The notes: a model not told the origin generated them from the letters alone. 64,000 bases of DNA from Ideonella sp. (GCA_015075165.1 JABTUY010000001.1:372001-436000), one strand, 5' to 3'. Shown: positions 26,675-38,349, numbered from the stretch's first letter. A program made the numbers and translations.

Positions 26675-28331
26675 CCTAGAAACAGCAGTTACCCCGGTGC
26701 TGGCAGCACCGGCGGCGGGGTTGGCAGGCCGATCTGGCCGACGATTCGTTGGCAGATGTAGGCCAGCAGCGCGCGCCAGCGGTCGAGCTTTGGCAACTGC
26801 TCCGCAGCAGCCTTGACATGCCGGATGGCCGCATGAACGTTGGCGATCATCGACTTGATCAAGCCAGCTTCGGCGTGCATCGGCGTGAGGTACAGCGTGG
26901 TCTGGTTGCCGCTGTTGGCGGCTCTGCCCACGGCCGCCAGCAGCAGCGGCCGGCTCGTCAGCGCCTCGCGCCGGACCTGCGGGTTGGCTGCCCGCACGTA
27001 CCAGCTCCACCAGTTGTAGACCAGCGCCACCGCGCGCGCAGTGACCTGGCTGCGGTGCATGTCCTGCGTGGTGAAGCCGCCCCAGCCCCACTGGTTCTTC
27101 AACTCGTCGAACCCGTTCTCGCAGTCGCAGCGGTCGCGGTAGAGCTGACCGATGGCCTCGATGTCGTAGCTCACGTCGGTCGCCAGCACGGTGTATTCCC
27201 AGACCTGCGCGTTGTCCTGCACTTCATCGTGCGGCAGCGCCAGCACGAGTTGTTCGCCGTTGTCCTGCTTGCTGCGCTTCTTGCCCGTCAGCGCAATGTC
27301 GTGCTTGATGCGCCGGCGCAGCACCACGACGCGCCTGGCTTTGCTCCAGCCGCTCAGGCGCAATTCGTCCTCGATGGCCTGCCAGCCCTGGCTGGCTTCG
27401 CTGGCGCGCGTCCAGTCCTCGCGCCTGAACAGCCGCTCGATCAGGCGCTTGACGTTGGCCGTCTTGCGCAGGCGCAGCAGGTAGCGCAGGTCACGCTGCT
27501 CGCACACGTCGATGACATCCTCGTTGCCGTAGCCGCAGTCCCCGCGCACCAGTGCCGGGGTCTTGTCGCCGAGTTCGTCCAGCAGCCGCGCCATCGCGGC
27601 CTTGGCGTGGCCCGAGGTGTGTTGTTTGCCCGAGCTGAGCACCGCGTCGAGCACCAGGCGCAGGTTGCCCACCCAGAAGGTGTGCAGCACGTGGCTGGGG
27701 CGTCCCGGCTTGTGCGGGTTGTAGCCCACCTCAGCACCTTCCTGGCGGCCGTACAGCGGCTTGATCGTGGCGTCCAGGTCCAGCACCCACGGCCGATCCA
27801 GTGCCTGGCGTACGCTGGCCATCAGCGCGCTGCGCATCCACGGCTCGCTGGCCGCGGGCAGCATCGCAGCCAGCGCACGCCGCACCGAGTCTTCGCTGAC
27901 CATGCCACGCAGCCCCAAGGCCTTGGCGGCCACCGCATCGCCGCGAACGCCGGCGATGTGCGCGTAGCGCTTGCTGCCGGCCAGGATGCCCAGCATCAAC
28001 GTGCCCAGCACGTCGCGCCGGCGCGATGCGTTGGGGCTGCTGTAGTGCAAGGGGCAATCCTGCACCCAGCGGTCGAACACACCGGCCGTGGCCAGGAACT
28101 CGGCGAAGAACACGATCTGTCCGTGCGGCGTCGCTTGGGCAGTCTCGTCCCAGCGCACATGCACGCGGCCGCCCATCGTGTCGACCACCATCGCGTCCTC
28201 GCTGGCCTGCGCCAGCATCGTCTTCTTCGGTTCGTTGGCTTCACCCATCGGGTGAGTGTGCCAAACACCCTCAACCCCTCGCCAGCGTTGAAGAAAACGG
28301 CGGCGGCACGGGTTCAACTGCGGTTCTTAGG
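26675..28331 (-). mobile_element. IS1380-family insertion sequence, apparently complete
   Basis: The 1657-base element has imperfect terminal inverted repeats: CCTAGAAACAGCAGTT at 26675-26690 and, read from the other end, CCTAAGAACCGCAGTT from 28331. It contains one long transposase gene. The flanks (TTAT on the left, TTCA on the right) are not a target-site duplication, so the element may have taken part in a rearrangement after insertion. On the right it abuts sequence next to a truncated group II intron. Confidence 0.85.
26689..28248 (-). CDS. IS1380-family DDE transposase
   Basis: A 519-residue transposase from the ATG at 28248; 23 further codons upstream are open. DDE residues are in VLDLDATIKPLYG (first Asp), ALVRGDCGYGNEDV (second Asp) and CDCENGFDELKNQWGWGGF (Glu; the YREK-like region). 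Length and motifs are those of full-size IS1380 transposases, and the frame is intact, so the element may be active. No good ribosome site is seen before the chosen start. Confidence 0.93.
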   Translation of the reverse strand: MGEANEPKKTMLAQASEDAMVVDTMGGRVHVRWDETAQATPHGQIVFFAEFLATAGVFDRWVQDCPLHYSSPNASRRRDVLGTLMLGILAGSKRYAHIAGVRGDAVAAKALGLRGMVSEDSVRRALAAMLPAASEPWMRSALMASVRQALDRPWVLDLDATIKPLYGRQEGAEVGYNPHKPGRPSHVLHTFWVGNLRLVLDAVLSSGKQHTSGHAKAAMARLLDELGDKTPALVRGDCGYGNEDVIDVCEQRDLRYLLRLRKTANVKRLIERLFRREDWTRASEASQGWQAIEDELRLSGWSKARRVVVLRRRIKHDIALTGKKRSKQDNGEQLVLALPHDEVQDNAQVWEYTVLATDVSYDIEAIGQLYRDRCDCENGFDELKNQWGWGGFTTQDMHRSQVTARAVALVYNWWSWYVRAANPQVRREALTSRPLLLAAVGRAANSGNQTTLYLTPMHAEAGLIKSMIANVHAAIRHVKAAAEQLPKLDRWRALLAYICQRIVGQIGLPTPPPVLPAPG

Positions 28332-28470
28332 TTCAAACGCCCTCGAGGTCGACCTGTGGCGGTCCTGCGGCGGCCTGAGGTGCCTGGATCTGGCGAGCGT
28401 GACGTCGCGTATGGCGGCTTTGGTAGGCCCTTCGTCGCTCATGACGCTCGCGGGCGACCTCGCTCTCAGG

Positions 28471-28560
28471 GTTGACCCTGATTCCGATCGCGCCGCGCTG
28501 ACGAATCGCGCGACGCCGCCCCGGCTGCGGTGTGGTGTTGCAGCCTTGGGGGAGGTGTTC
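28471..28560. repeat. 90-bp diverged repeat, copy 2 (partner at 4102-4191)
   Basis: This block has the same order and spacing as copy 1 (GTTGACCCTGAT, 57 bases, GCAGCCTTG, GAGGTG) and the same orientation. Its minus-strand peptide shares QGC and IRVNPE with copy 1. It sits exactly where the group II intron protein is cut off. The stretch 28332-28470 between it and the IS1380 end holds no gene that I can support. Confidence 0.7.
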
Positions 28561-29041
28561 ATGACTTGTCCTCCAGCGCGGGCACGCCCAAGGGGCGCTT
28601 GCCGTCGGCCTTGTCGATGTACGCCCGCTTCACAGGCTCGGGGCGGTAGCCCCCTCGGGCCAGCCGGTCCGACAGCTCCAGAAGATTCGCTTCCAGATTC
28701 TTGCCGTACCCGTGCCAGGTTTGACCATCGACGCCAGCAGCGCCGTCGCGCTTGAGCGCGTGGTACGCCGCCCGCAGGCGTTCGATGGCGTAGATGTGAT
28801 GAAGCAGTCCAGTGAACTTCGCATCGCGACGGCCTCGTGCCGTCTGTCGTATGCCGTCCAGCGCGGTGCCCATGTCATAGACCCGCGTCGATCTGCGGGA
28901 CATGCGCGCCCGAACAGCATTTCCCTTGGCTCGCAGCCTTCCCTCCACCGCCTCCGCCGCCGCGGGGATTGCACCCGCAGCCTTGTTCGGCAGCTTCTTC
29001 GGTACTACGCCGCGATCCGACTTCCCGCGTCCATGGCTCAT
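28559..29041 (-). pseudogene. Group II intron reverse transcriptase/maturase, N-terminal remnant
   Basis: The ATG at 29041 opens 160 codons. After a basic N-terminal part come the RT-0 and RT-1 regions: HIYAIERLRAAYHALKRDG, GVDGQTWHGYGKNLEANL, ARGGYRPEPVKRAYIDKADG and RPLGVPALEDK. The full protein would continue for about 300 residues with the YADD catalytic box, which is absent. The frame ends two codons after EDK, at the junction with the 90-bp repeat. Confidence 0.85.
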
Positions 29042-29433
29042 CGTCGTACGCCCGCAGACTTCACGATGCGCGCTCACGGCAAGGCTCTCCCGAGCAGCCG
29101 CGGCAGGACGCGGGATCTCCCGGTTCCCGCGCGAGATGTGTCCACGCATGCTCGGGGTCTACGACTGCGCGGGGTCCAGGCTTGCCTCGCCAATGCGGCC
29201 CAGCCCGGTGTGGCCTTCGGCACGTCCCCACGGCCTCGGCACCCCGGTCCTCCTGCACCCTGCGGTGCGGAGCTCCATTTCGCAGCTCGATACCCGGCCC
29301 GCGCGTACCCCTGTCAACGCTTCGCCCACGCGCTCACGAGCGTGCACGCATGACTCGGGGCCGCCGTGGCTGGCTAGGCCTTCAGCGTATGACTCTTTCA
29401 TTCACAACATCTCGCCGGTTTTGACCGGCGCAC
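28559..29433 (-). mobile_element. Group II intron, 5' part only
   Basis: The likely 5' end of the intron is at 29433, where the minus strand reads GTGCG, the usual 5' boundary of bacterial group II introns. About 390 bases of structured, non-coding intron follow (no other gene is seen in 29042-29433), and then the start of the intron-encoded protein. The intron is cut at about 28562; reverse transcriptase domains after the first, the maturase part, and domains V and VI are missing. It cannot splice or move by itself. Confidence 0.7.
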
Positions 29434-29552
29434 AGGGACACGGATGCGGACTTGATCCAGTTCAAGGACGCGGCTCTCTGTGAGGGCTACCAAGCGGGCT
29501 CTCTCGTTACAGCTGTCGTCCGCGATCAACCTGAATTAGGCGGAAAAGGCCG

Positions 29553-30860
29553 ATGCGTCCACGTGTCTCCAGCTCGAAATGGCTGTTGATCAGCTGTCTG
29601 GCGTTGAGCATGCTTGCGTGCGGCGGCGGGGGCAGTGGTGATGCCGTCAACCCACCGCCCGCCAGCGACTGGGTCATCCCGACCGGCAGCGGCACGCTGT
29701 TTCGTGCCGTGCACATGGGCGGCAACTGGGGCACGAACGTCGAATCGTCGAGGGCGTTGCCGGCGGGCTACTTCGAGTACTTGCGGGATCTGAACGTCAA
29801 CTGGGTGGGGATCAGCGTCGCGCTGCACCTGGACGACAGCATGGATAGCTCGGTCGAGCGCAAGGCGACGGGCGTGCGCATTCCGACCTTCGCCGACGAC
29901 GTGCTGGCGCAGATGATCCGCACCTTCCGGCGGCACGGCTTCAACGTCTACCTCACGCTGGCCTTCGAGCTCGAGGAGGCGGCCCTCGCCGCGCACCCGG
30001 TGCGGCGATGGCAGCTCGGTGACCCGAACTACCCCGCCGAGGACCCCTCGGTGGTGTCGGCGAACTGGCCATGGAGCCCGTCGCATCCCGACCATGCTTC
30101 GTTCGTCGCCGAGTTCTGGCGCAGCTACACCGATCAGGCGGTGCACTTCGCGCGTCTGGCCCAGGCCGAAGGTGTGGCAATGTTCTCGCTCGGTACCGAG
30201 ACCGAGCGGCTTTTCCGCACCCGAGTCAGCGCCCGGTGGACCACGCAGTTCGGCGACGAGCTGCGCGCGATGGTGGCTGCCGTGCGCGCCGTCTACGCAG
30301 GTCGCGTGACCTACGACATGCACTACCAGGGGCTCACGACGCGCAGCTACTACGACAACCTGACCGATCACCTGTGGCAGGACCTCGGCCTCGACGTGGT
30401 GGGCATCAGCGCGTACTTCCCGCTGTCGAGCGTGGCACCCACCTCGGTGATGAGCACGGCCGAACTCGAGACGGCGTGGGACGCCATCTTCCGCGATCAC
30501 CTGCAGCCGCTGAAGGCGCGCAATCCCGGCAAGCCGGTTCTGTTCCTGGAGTACGGCTACGTCGACTCGGTGCGCGCGCCCTACGAGCCAGCGGCGGAGT
30601 CGTTCACGACGCGGGCGTTCGCCGACGCCGATGGTGACGGAGCCGACGACGGGCAACGCACCCAGGCCAACATCCACCAAGCGCTGTTCGCCACGATGAG
30701 CCGCCATCCCGGCGTACTCGAAGGCGCGTTCCTGTGGGACACGATGATGGCCGACGCGCAGACCTGGGCCGCCGGCTTCGCGACGATGCGCGAGTTCAGC
30801 GTTCGGGGCAAGCTCGCCGAGCCGGTGGTTCGGAGTACGTACGGGACGTGGCGGCAGTGA
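29553..30860 (+). CDS. Secreted lipoprotein with a glycoside-hydrolase TIM-barrel (GH113-like)
   Basis: A 435-residue lipoprotein: the signal ends in a lipobox (ALSMLAC at about residue 23) and is followed by a Gly-rich linker. The main domain has the barrel segments FRAVHMGGNWGTNV, YLRDLNVNWVGISVALHL, RRHGFNVYLTLAFELEE, VAMFSLGTETERLF, DVVGISAYFPLS and KPVLFLEYGYVDS. Glutamates in GTETER and FLEYGY are at the places of acid/base and nucleophile in GH113 mannanases and relatives. It is probably anchored on the outer membrane and degrades a polysaccharide; the substrate is not certain. GGAAAAGG precedes the ATG. A 15-bp hairpin (30912-30948) follows it. Confidence 0.8.
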   Translation: MRPRVSSSKWLLISCLALSMLACGGGGSGDAVNPPPASDWVIPTGSGTLFRAVHMGGNWGTNVESSRALPAGYFEYLRDLNVNWVGISVALHLDDSMDSSVERKATGVRIPTFADDVLAQMIRTFRRHGFNVYLTLAFELEEAALAAHPVRRWQLGDPNYPAEDPSVVSANWPWSPSHPDHASFVAEFWRSYTDQAVHFARLAQAEGVAMFSLGTETERLFRTRVSARWTTQFGDELRAMVAAVRAVYAGRVTYDMHYQGLTTRSYYDNLTDHLWQDLGLDVVGISAYFPLSSVAPTSVMSTAELETAWDAIFRDHLQPLKARNPGKPVLFLEYGYVDSVRAPYEPAAESFTTRAFADADGDGADDGQRTQANIHQALFATMSRHPGVLEGAFLWDTMMADAQTWAAGFATMREFSVRGKLAEPVVRSTYGTWRQ

Positions 30861-30911
30861 CATTCCACGAGGCTCCATCGCTGCGCCGTCCTGAGATCGG
30901 ACTCGATGAGC

Positions 30912-30948
30912 GCGGGCCCTCGGCCGCAGTGGACGGCCGAGGGCCCGC
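30912..30948. terminator. Perfect 15-bp hairpin after the glycosidase gene
   Basis: GCGGGCCCTCGGCCG (30912-30926) pairs perfectly with CGGCCGAGGGCCCGC (30934-30948) around a 7-base loop. No T-run follows, so it is either a weak or bidirectional terminator or an mRNA-stabilising structure. It ends just before the start of the regulator remnant at 30951. Confidence 0.55.
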
Positions 30949-30950
30949 AC

Positions 30951-31320
30951 ATGCTTGTGCTCGGACCGCCCGCGATGCGGGCGCAGGGCGCGCCCGCGTT
31001 CGCACCCGAGCGGCGTTTCCAGTTGCTGCGCCTGCTTGCCTTGCGATCGGGCCAGTGGATGACGCGCGATGAACTGGCGTCCCTGTTGTGGCCCGAGCAT
31101 GGCAATGCCGACGCCCGCGGCGGCCGGCGTGCCGGATGCCGGCGGCACGGCCCAGGCGCAGGACAGCGCCCTCGTCGACCGTCGCATCGAGTTGGCCGAG
31201 CTGACCGCGCTGCTGGCCACGCCCGGGTGTCGGCTGGTGACGGTCGTGGGCCCGGACGGCATCGGCAAGAGCCGGCTCGCGGTGCGCGCCGCGCTGACGA
31301 ACGCGCGCGAGCCGACGCGC
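30951..31320 (+). pseudogene. Remnant of a SARP/BTAD-type ATPase regulator
   Basis: From the ATG at 30951: MLVLGPPAMRAQGAPAFAP, then ERRFQLLRLLALRSGQWMT and RDELASLLWPEHGNADAR, the start of the winged helix of SARP-like regulators. In another frame follow DSALVDRRIELAELTALLA, RLVTVVGPDGIGKSRLAVRA, which is the Walker A region of the ATPase domain of such proteins. The activator domain between them is gone, and the sequence stops at 31320. These regulators are normally about 900-1100 residues; only about 12 percent remains. Confidence 0.65.
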
Positions 31321-31530
31321 TCAGGCCAGGCGTGCGCTGCCGGGATCGCTGAGCCAGGCCGCGAGCATCAGCAACGCGACCGCCACTGTCACCGCGGCCA
31401 GCAGCAGCCAGGCCGGGCCGACTCTCGTGCCCACCGAGCCGTGCCCGAGCGCGCGACCGCGGCGGACACCGGCGGCGCCGACCGGCGCATGTGGCAGATC
31501 GAACCGAAGGTGCAATCTGGAGGTGTCCAT
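31321..31530 (-). CDS. Small single-helix membrane protein
   Basis: A 69-residue frame from the ATG at 31530, with AAAGGAT upstream. It has a polar, basic N-terminal half and one strong membrane helix (PAWLLLAAVTVAVALLMLAAW) near the C-terminus. It is downstream of the sirtuin gene on the same strand. I do not recognise a family. The clean helix and ribosome site support it as a gene; the end coincides with the boundary of the regulator remnant. Confidence 0.5.
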   Translation of the reverse strand: MDTSRLHLRFDLPHAPVGAAGVRRGRALGHGSVGTRVGPAWLLLAAVTVAVALLMLAAWLSDPGSARLA

Positions 31531-31607
31531 CGCACATCCTTTGGCAGCACTGGTCCCCAACGACCAGGCCACCACGATAGGCGCTCGACCTGCTCTGCGC
31601 ATCCCGC

Positions 31608-32432
31608 TTAGGCGGGATGCCGCAACAGCTTCGGCAACGCAGCGGCCGCGGTGGCACGCAGCACCACGTGCGCCGCGCCGTCGATCTCGCTGGCGTGCGG
31701 ATTGACGATGGCCACGTGTGCGCCGGCGCGGCGCGCCAGCATCGCCAGCCCGGCGGCGGGCCACACCGAGCCCGACGTGCCGACGATGAGCGCGACGTCG
31801 CAGTGCTGCGCGGCGCGCTCGGCCGCCGCCAGCGCCGCGACCGGCAGCATCTCGCCGAACCACACCACCGCCGGCCGCACGAGGTTGCCGCAGCGTGCGC
31901 AGCGCGGCGGGCGCCCCGGAGGCGCCGCTTGCGGGTCGCACGCGGGCGGGTCGAGCGGGCACGGCTCGAGCCAGCGATCGGCCAGCAGTTCACCATGCAG
32001 TCGAATCGTCGCGGTGTTGCCGGCGCGCTGGTGCAGGTCGTCGACGTTCTGGCTGACCAGTGTCAGCACGCCGGGCCGGCGCCGCTCGAAGTCGCCGAGG
32101 GCCAGGTGCCCCGCATGCGGCTGCGCGTTTCGCACGCCATGACGACGCCCGGCGTACCAATCCCACACCCGCGCCGGGTCGGCGCGAAAGCCTTCCTCGC
32201 TGGCCAACTGCGCGGGATCGAAGCGCGACCACAGGCCGGCGTCGTCGCCGGGCCGCGCCGTGGCGGCGCGCTCCCCGCGGGGGCCCGGCGCCGCAGGCGG
32301 CGAAGGGGTCGTCACGGCCGCGTCGCGAAACGTCGGGATGCCGCTTTCGGCGCTCATGCCGGCGCCGGTCAGCACGAACAGCGAGCGCGCGGCGGCGATG
32401 CGCGCGCGCAGCGCCTCGATGGCCTCAGGCAT
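31608..32432 (-). CDS. SIR2-family NAD-dependent protein deacylase (class III type)
   Basis: A 274-residue sirtuin. NAD-binding motifs are TGAGMSAESGIPTFRD, VSQNVDDLH and VGTSGSVWPAAGL; the catalytic His is in RLHGEL, and zinc ligands are the cysteines in EPCPLDPPAC and RCARCGN. The segment WDWYAGRR carries the Tyr and Arg that mark class III sirtuins, which remove succinyl and similar acyl groups. An insertion of about 25 residues rich in Pro and Gly follows FRD. The gene overlaps rlmB by 8 bases. Confidence 0.92.
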   Translation of the reverse strand: MPEAIEALRARIAAARSLFVLTGAGMSAESGIPTFRDAAVTTPSPPAAPGPRGERAATARPGDDAGLWSRFDPAQLASEEGFRADPARVWDWYAGRRHGVRNAQPHAGHLALGDFERRRPGVLTLVSQNVDDLHQRAGNTATIRLHGELLADRWLEPCPLDPPACDPQAAPPGRPPRCARCGNLVRPAVVWFGEMLPVAALAAAERAAQHCDVALIVGTSGSVWPAAGLAMLARRAGAHVAIVNPHASEIDGAAHVVLRATAAAALPKLLRHPA

Positions 32433-33159
32433 CGCGCCGCCGCCGCGCCTCGAACAGGCACACGCCGGCGGCCACCGAGACGTTCAGGCTCTCGACAGCG
32501 CCGTGCATCGGAACGCGCAGCAGCGCGTCGCAACTGGTGCGCGTGAGCTGGCGCATGCCCCTGCCCTCGGCGCCGAGCACCAGCGCCAGCGGGCCACGCA
32601 GGTCGGCCTGGTACAGCGTCTGCGACGCATCGTCGGCGGTGCCGACCACGCGGATGCCGCGCTCCTTCAGCTGCGCGATGCAGCGCGCGAGGTTGGTCAC
32701 CATCAGGTACGGCACGGTCTCGGCGGCGCCACTGGCCACCTTGGCCACCGTGGCGTTGACTGCTACCGCGTGATCCTTCGGCGCGATCACCGCATGCACG
32801 CCGGCGCCGTCGGCCACGCGCAGGCAAGCACCCAGGTTGTGCGGGTCCGTCACGCCGTCGAGCAGCAGCAACAGCGGCTCGCCGGGTAGCTCGTCGAGGA
32901 CCTCGTCGAGCGTGCGCGGCTTGAACACCGCGTCGACGCGCGCCACCACGCCCTGGTGGCGGTGCGTGCCGGCCAGACGCTGCAGGCGCTCGTCGTCGCT
33001 GTCGATCACACGCGCGCCGGCTTCGTGCGCCCGCGCGACGAACTGGCGCATGCGAGCGTCGCGACGCGACGCATCGACGTGCACCTCGCGCACCGACCCA
33101 GGCGCGGTCTTCAGCCGCACGGTCACCGCATGAAAGCCGAACAGCACGTGAGTGGCCAT
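32425..33159 (-). CDS. rlmB: 23S rRNA (guanosine-2'-O-)-methyltransferase RlmB
   Basis: A 244-residue SpoU/TrmH-fold methyltransferase. An N-terminal substrate-binding domain (LFGFHAVTVRLKT, then HQGVVARV) precedes the knotted catalytic domain with the three family motifs: LLDGVTDPHNLGACLRVADG, LALVLGAEGRGMRQLT and MHGAVESLNVSVAAGVCLF. RlmB methylates G2251 in the 23S rRNA P-loop. It is the first gene of the unit rlmB - sirtuin - small membrane protein. A short hairpin (33185-33201) lies upstream. Confidence 0.95.
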   Translation of the reverse strand: MATHVLFGFHAVTVRLKTAPGSVREVHVDASRRDARMRQFVARAHEAGARVIDSDDERLQRLAGTHRHQGVVARVDAVFKPRTLDEVLDELPGEPLLLLLDGVTDPHNLGACLRVADGAGVHAVIAPKDHAVAVNATVAKVASGAAETVPYLMVTNLARCIAQLKERGIRVVGTADDASQTLYQADLRGPLALVLGAEGRGMRQLTRTSCDALLRVPMHGAVESLNVSVAAGVCLFEARRRRDA

Positions 33160-33215
33160 GTGCCGATCGTAGCTGCGCGACGCGGCCGGCTCGCAGCCGG
33201 CTCAGGCCCCGTCAC

Positions 33216-33809
33216 TCACGCCCGAATGCTGATCAGGCTACCGGGCTGCGTCGCGTCGCCGGCGCGCTCGTCGTCGACGTCGAGCTGCCGGGCCAGGTGA
33301 TGCAGGAACTCGCCGAGCTGCGCCTGCTGCCGATGGGGCGACGACGCCGGTCGGCCGGCGGTGTGCAGCAGCGCGCCGAATGCGGACAGCAGTTGCGCCT
33401 CATGCTGCGCGCGCCGCCGCGCGGCCTCGTCGGCACGCACGGCGGACGGCCGCGACTGCGCGCCCACGTCGTGCGTGGCGTGGTTCAGTGCGCGGGCAAA
33501 CGCGATCAGCGCACGCTCGAACGCAAGGTCGTCGACCGCGACGGACGCCGACCCAAGCGTGTGCGCCAGCGCCTGCGCCAGCGCCTGCATCAGCGGCGAG
33601 CGGCGGGCACTGGCCCAAACGCCGCCGGTGTGGCCGGCAGGTTCGCCCGCCTGCCTCCCGGTGTCGCGATCTCGCGGCTCGCGTTCGCGCGGGCTCGGCG
33701 TGTCCGGGTCGAGCGGCAGCGTCGGCGGCAGCGCCGGCATCCCGGCCGGGCGCGCCACATCGCGCCGGGGCGTGACCCGGTAGGCCTGGGACAGGGGCAG
33801 CAACGGCAT
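33216..33809 (-). CDS. Hypothetical protein
   Basis: A 197-residue soluble protein. The N-terminal 65 residues are rich in Pro, Arg and Asp and probably disordered; the rest is helical (ALAQALAHTLGSASVAVDDL, FARALNHATHDVGAQ, HEAQLLSAFGALLHTA). I do not recognise a domain. Codon use is like the neighbours, and the frame runs from a clean ATG to a stop. It is transcribed towards rlmB, 57 bases away. Confidence 0.65.
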   Translation of the reverse strand: MPLLPLSQAYRVTPRRDVARPAGMPALPPTLPLDPDTPSPREREPRDRDTGRQAGEPAGHTGGVWASARRSPLMQALAQALAHTLGSASVAVDDLAFERALIAFARALNHATHDVGAQSRPSAVRADEAARRRAQHEAQLLSAFGALLHTAGRPASSPHRQQAQLGEFLHHLARQLDVDDERAGDATQPGSLISIRA

Positions 33810-33935
33810 GAAGCCTCTTTCGGCCGCAGCCCGCTCCCACTGAGCGGCAGATTGGCGCGAAAAGTAACCAGCGGCGGGAGCGGCCAGAGCGAACGGCGGG
33901 CACGACCAACCGCCGGCCCTGCGCGGACGGGCACC

Positions 33936-36854
<2,919 letters not shown>

Positions 36855-36869
36855 AATGGTCTCGCCAGG

Positions 36870-37766
36870 TCAGTCCAGCGGCAGCACCGCGTCGCCGGCC
36901 GCCGCGACGCAGCCCTCGCCCACCGGCGTCCAGCCGCGGTGCACGACGATCTGCCGCCCATCGTGACAGACCTCGATGCGCTGCGCGCCGGGCAGGCGCT
37001 GGTGCACGAAGGCCTCGATCGTGCGCGGCACGCTGGTGCGGAAGTGCAGCGCATAGCGGTCGTCGAGCGGGTGGTCGTCGTAGTGGATCCACGGCACGAA
37101 GGGGCCGGCGAACATCAGCGCATGCGAGCCCACCTCGACCGGCCGCGGGTCGTAGCCGTGACCGGCCAGCCACTGCTGCGCGCGCGCGCGCAGGTCGTCG
37201 CCGTCGGCGAGGCCACCCCAGGCCGCGGCCAGCAGCTCCACCACCCACTGGTTGCAGTTCTGGTAGCGCAGGCCGAACGCGAACGCGTTGGCGCTGTAGC
37301 GGCCGGCCAGCAGGCGCAGCGCCAATGCGTTGTCGAGCGCGGCCTGCTCGAGCGTGGCCGCGGCGTCGGCCGGCAGCAGCACGATCGAGACGTAGCCCAC
37401 CGCCGGGTCGTCGCTGCCGACCACGAACCCGGCCAGGCCCTGGTCGAACAGCCGCGGCCGGCCCTCGTCGCAGGCGTAGTAGAGCTGGCGCACCGACCAC
37501 GGCGCATTCGCGCTCGCCTTCAGACTGACGCCGGCGTGCGAATAGCGCAGCCCGAAGCGCGCCAGGTTCAGGCCCGCGCGCGCCACCAGCGCCACCGCCT
37601 GCCCCGAGGCGTCGAGCTGCTCGCGCACCACCGCGGCCATGCGCAGCAGGCGGTCCTGCGTGCGCGCGTCGTGTGCCTGCGCCTGATCGCAGAAGCGCGG
37701 CGACGATGCACCGGCCTGCGCTGCGTTCGCTGCCGCAACGAGCACGGCCGCCCACAGCAGCCGCAT
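36870..37766 (-). CDS. DUF2145 exported protein
   Basis: A 298-residue protein with a signal peptide (MRLLWAAVLVAAANAAQAG). The DUF2145 domain covers almost the rest: LNLARFGLRYSHAGVSLKAS, WSVRQLYYACDEGRPRLFDQ, SANAFAFGLRYQNCNQWVVE and SHALMFAGPFVPWIHYDDHP. The conserved SHAGV, CNQWV and HYDDHP words suggest an enzyme of the papain-like NlpC class, but this is a guess. The gene is coupled to the next exported protein upstream (18-base gap). Confidence 0.88.
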   Translation of the reverse strand: MRLLWAAVLVAAANAAQAGASSPRFCDQAQAHDARTQDRLLRMAAVVREQLDASGQAVALVARAGLNLARFGLRYSHAGVSLKASANAPWSVRQLYYACDEGRPRLFDQGLAGFVVGSDDPAVGYVSIVLLPADAAATLEQAALDNALALRLLAGRYSANAFAFGLRYQNCNQWVVELLAAAWGGLADGDDLRARAQQWLAGHGYDPRPVEVGSHALMFAGPFVPWIHYDDHPLDDRYALHFRTSVPRTIEAFVHQRLPGAQRIEVCHDGRQIVVHRGWTPVGEGCVAAAGDAVLPLD

Positions 37767-37783
37767 GGCAGGCGCGCCGGGGA

Positions 37784-38281
37784 TCAGAGGCTGACCGGGT
37801 GCGCGTCGAGCTCGCGCCGCCAGTCGTCGCGCAGCGCGAGGAAGAACGGTTCGCGTGGCGCGCCCACGGTCGCCGCGCGCGCGAACTCGATGCCGTAGGG
37901 CCGGTTGCTGGCGTGGATCACGTCGCCCACCGCGACGCCGCGCGCGCCGAGCGCCTGGCGCGGCAGCGTCAGCATGAAGCCGGCGGCCTCGTCGTCGGGC
38001 GCCGCGGTCGCGCGCAGCGTCAACCGCAACAGGCCGGCGCGCCCGGCCACCTCGGCCACCTCGGCCACCTCGATCACACGGTAGTCGCAATCGGCCGTGC
38101 GCGTGGCGCGCGACGAGCCCTGGCTGGAGTTCTGGATCGACTCCGACAGGCTGCCCACCGATTGCGATGCCGCGCTCGACGCCGACGACGCGAAGCTCTC
38201 GGCCCGCGCCGCGCTCGCGCCGGCCCAGGCGGCGGCGACGATCAGCGGTAGCAGCAGCGGGCGGACGGCGGCGGCATTCAT
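37784..38281 (-). CDS. Exported hypothetical protein
   Basis: A 165-residue protein with a signal peptide (AAAVRPLLLPLIVAAAWAG, cut near AARAE), then a serine-rich linker (SSASSAASQSVGSLSES) and a folded part of about 100 residues (DCDYRVIEVAEVAEVAG, FMLTLPRQALGARGVAVGD). The start at 38281 has AGGAG at a good distance. A 9-base unit is repeated three times in VAEVAEVAG. It lies directly upstream of DUF2145 and is probably its periplasmic partner. Not a recognised family. Confidence 0.75.
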   Translation of the reverse strand: MNAAAVRPLLLPLIVAAAWAGASAARAESFASSASSAASQSVGSLSESIQNSSQGSSRATRTADCDYRVIEVAEVAEVAGRAGLLRLTLRATAAPDDEAAGFMLTLPRQALGARGVAVGDVIHASNRPYGIEFARAATVGAPREPFFLALRDDWRRELDAHPVSL

Positions 38282-38349
38282 GCGCACTCCTGGTTCGGGG
38301 CCGCGGCCACGGCGGCCGCTGGCCGGCGAGCATACTGCGGGCCACGGTC

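Noticed and set aside
33185-33201. GCCGGCT-CGC-AGCCGGC as a terminator of the gene at 33216-33809
   Set aside because: The stem is short, the region is GC-rich and no T-run follows; chance palindromes of this size are common here.
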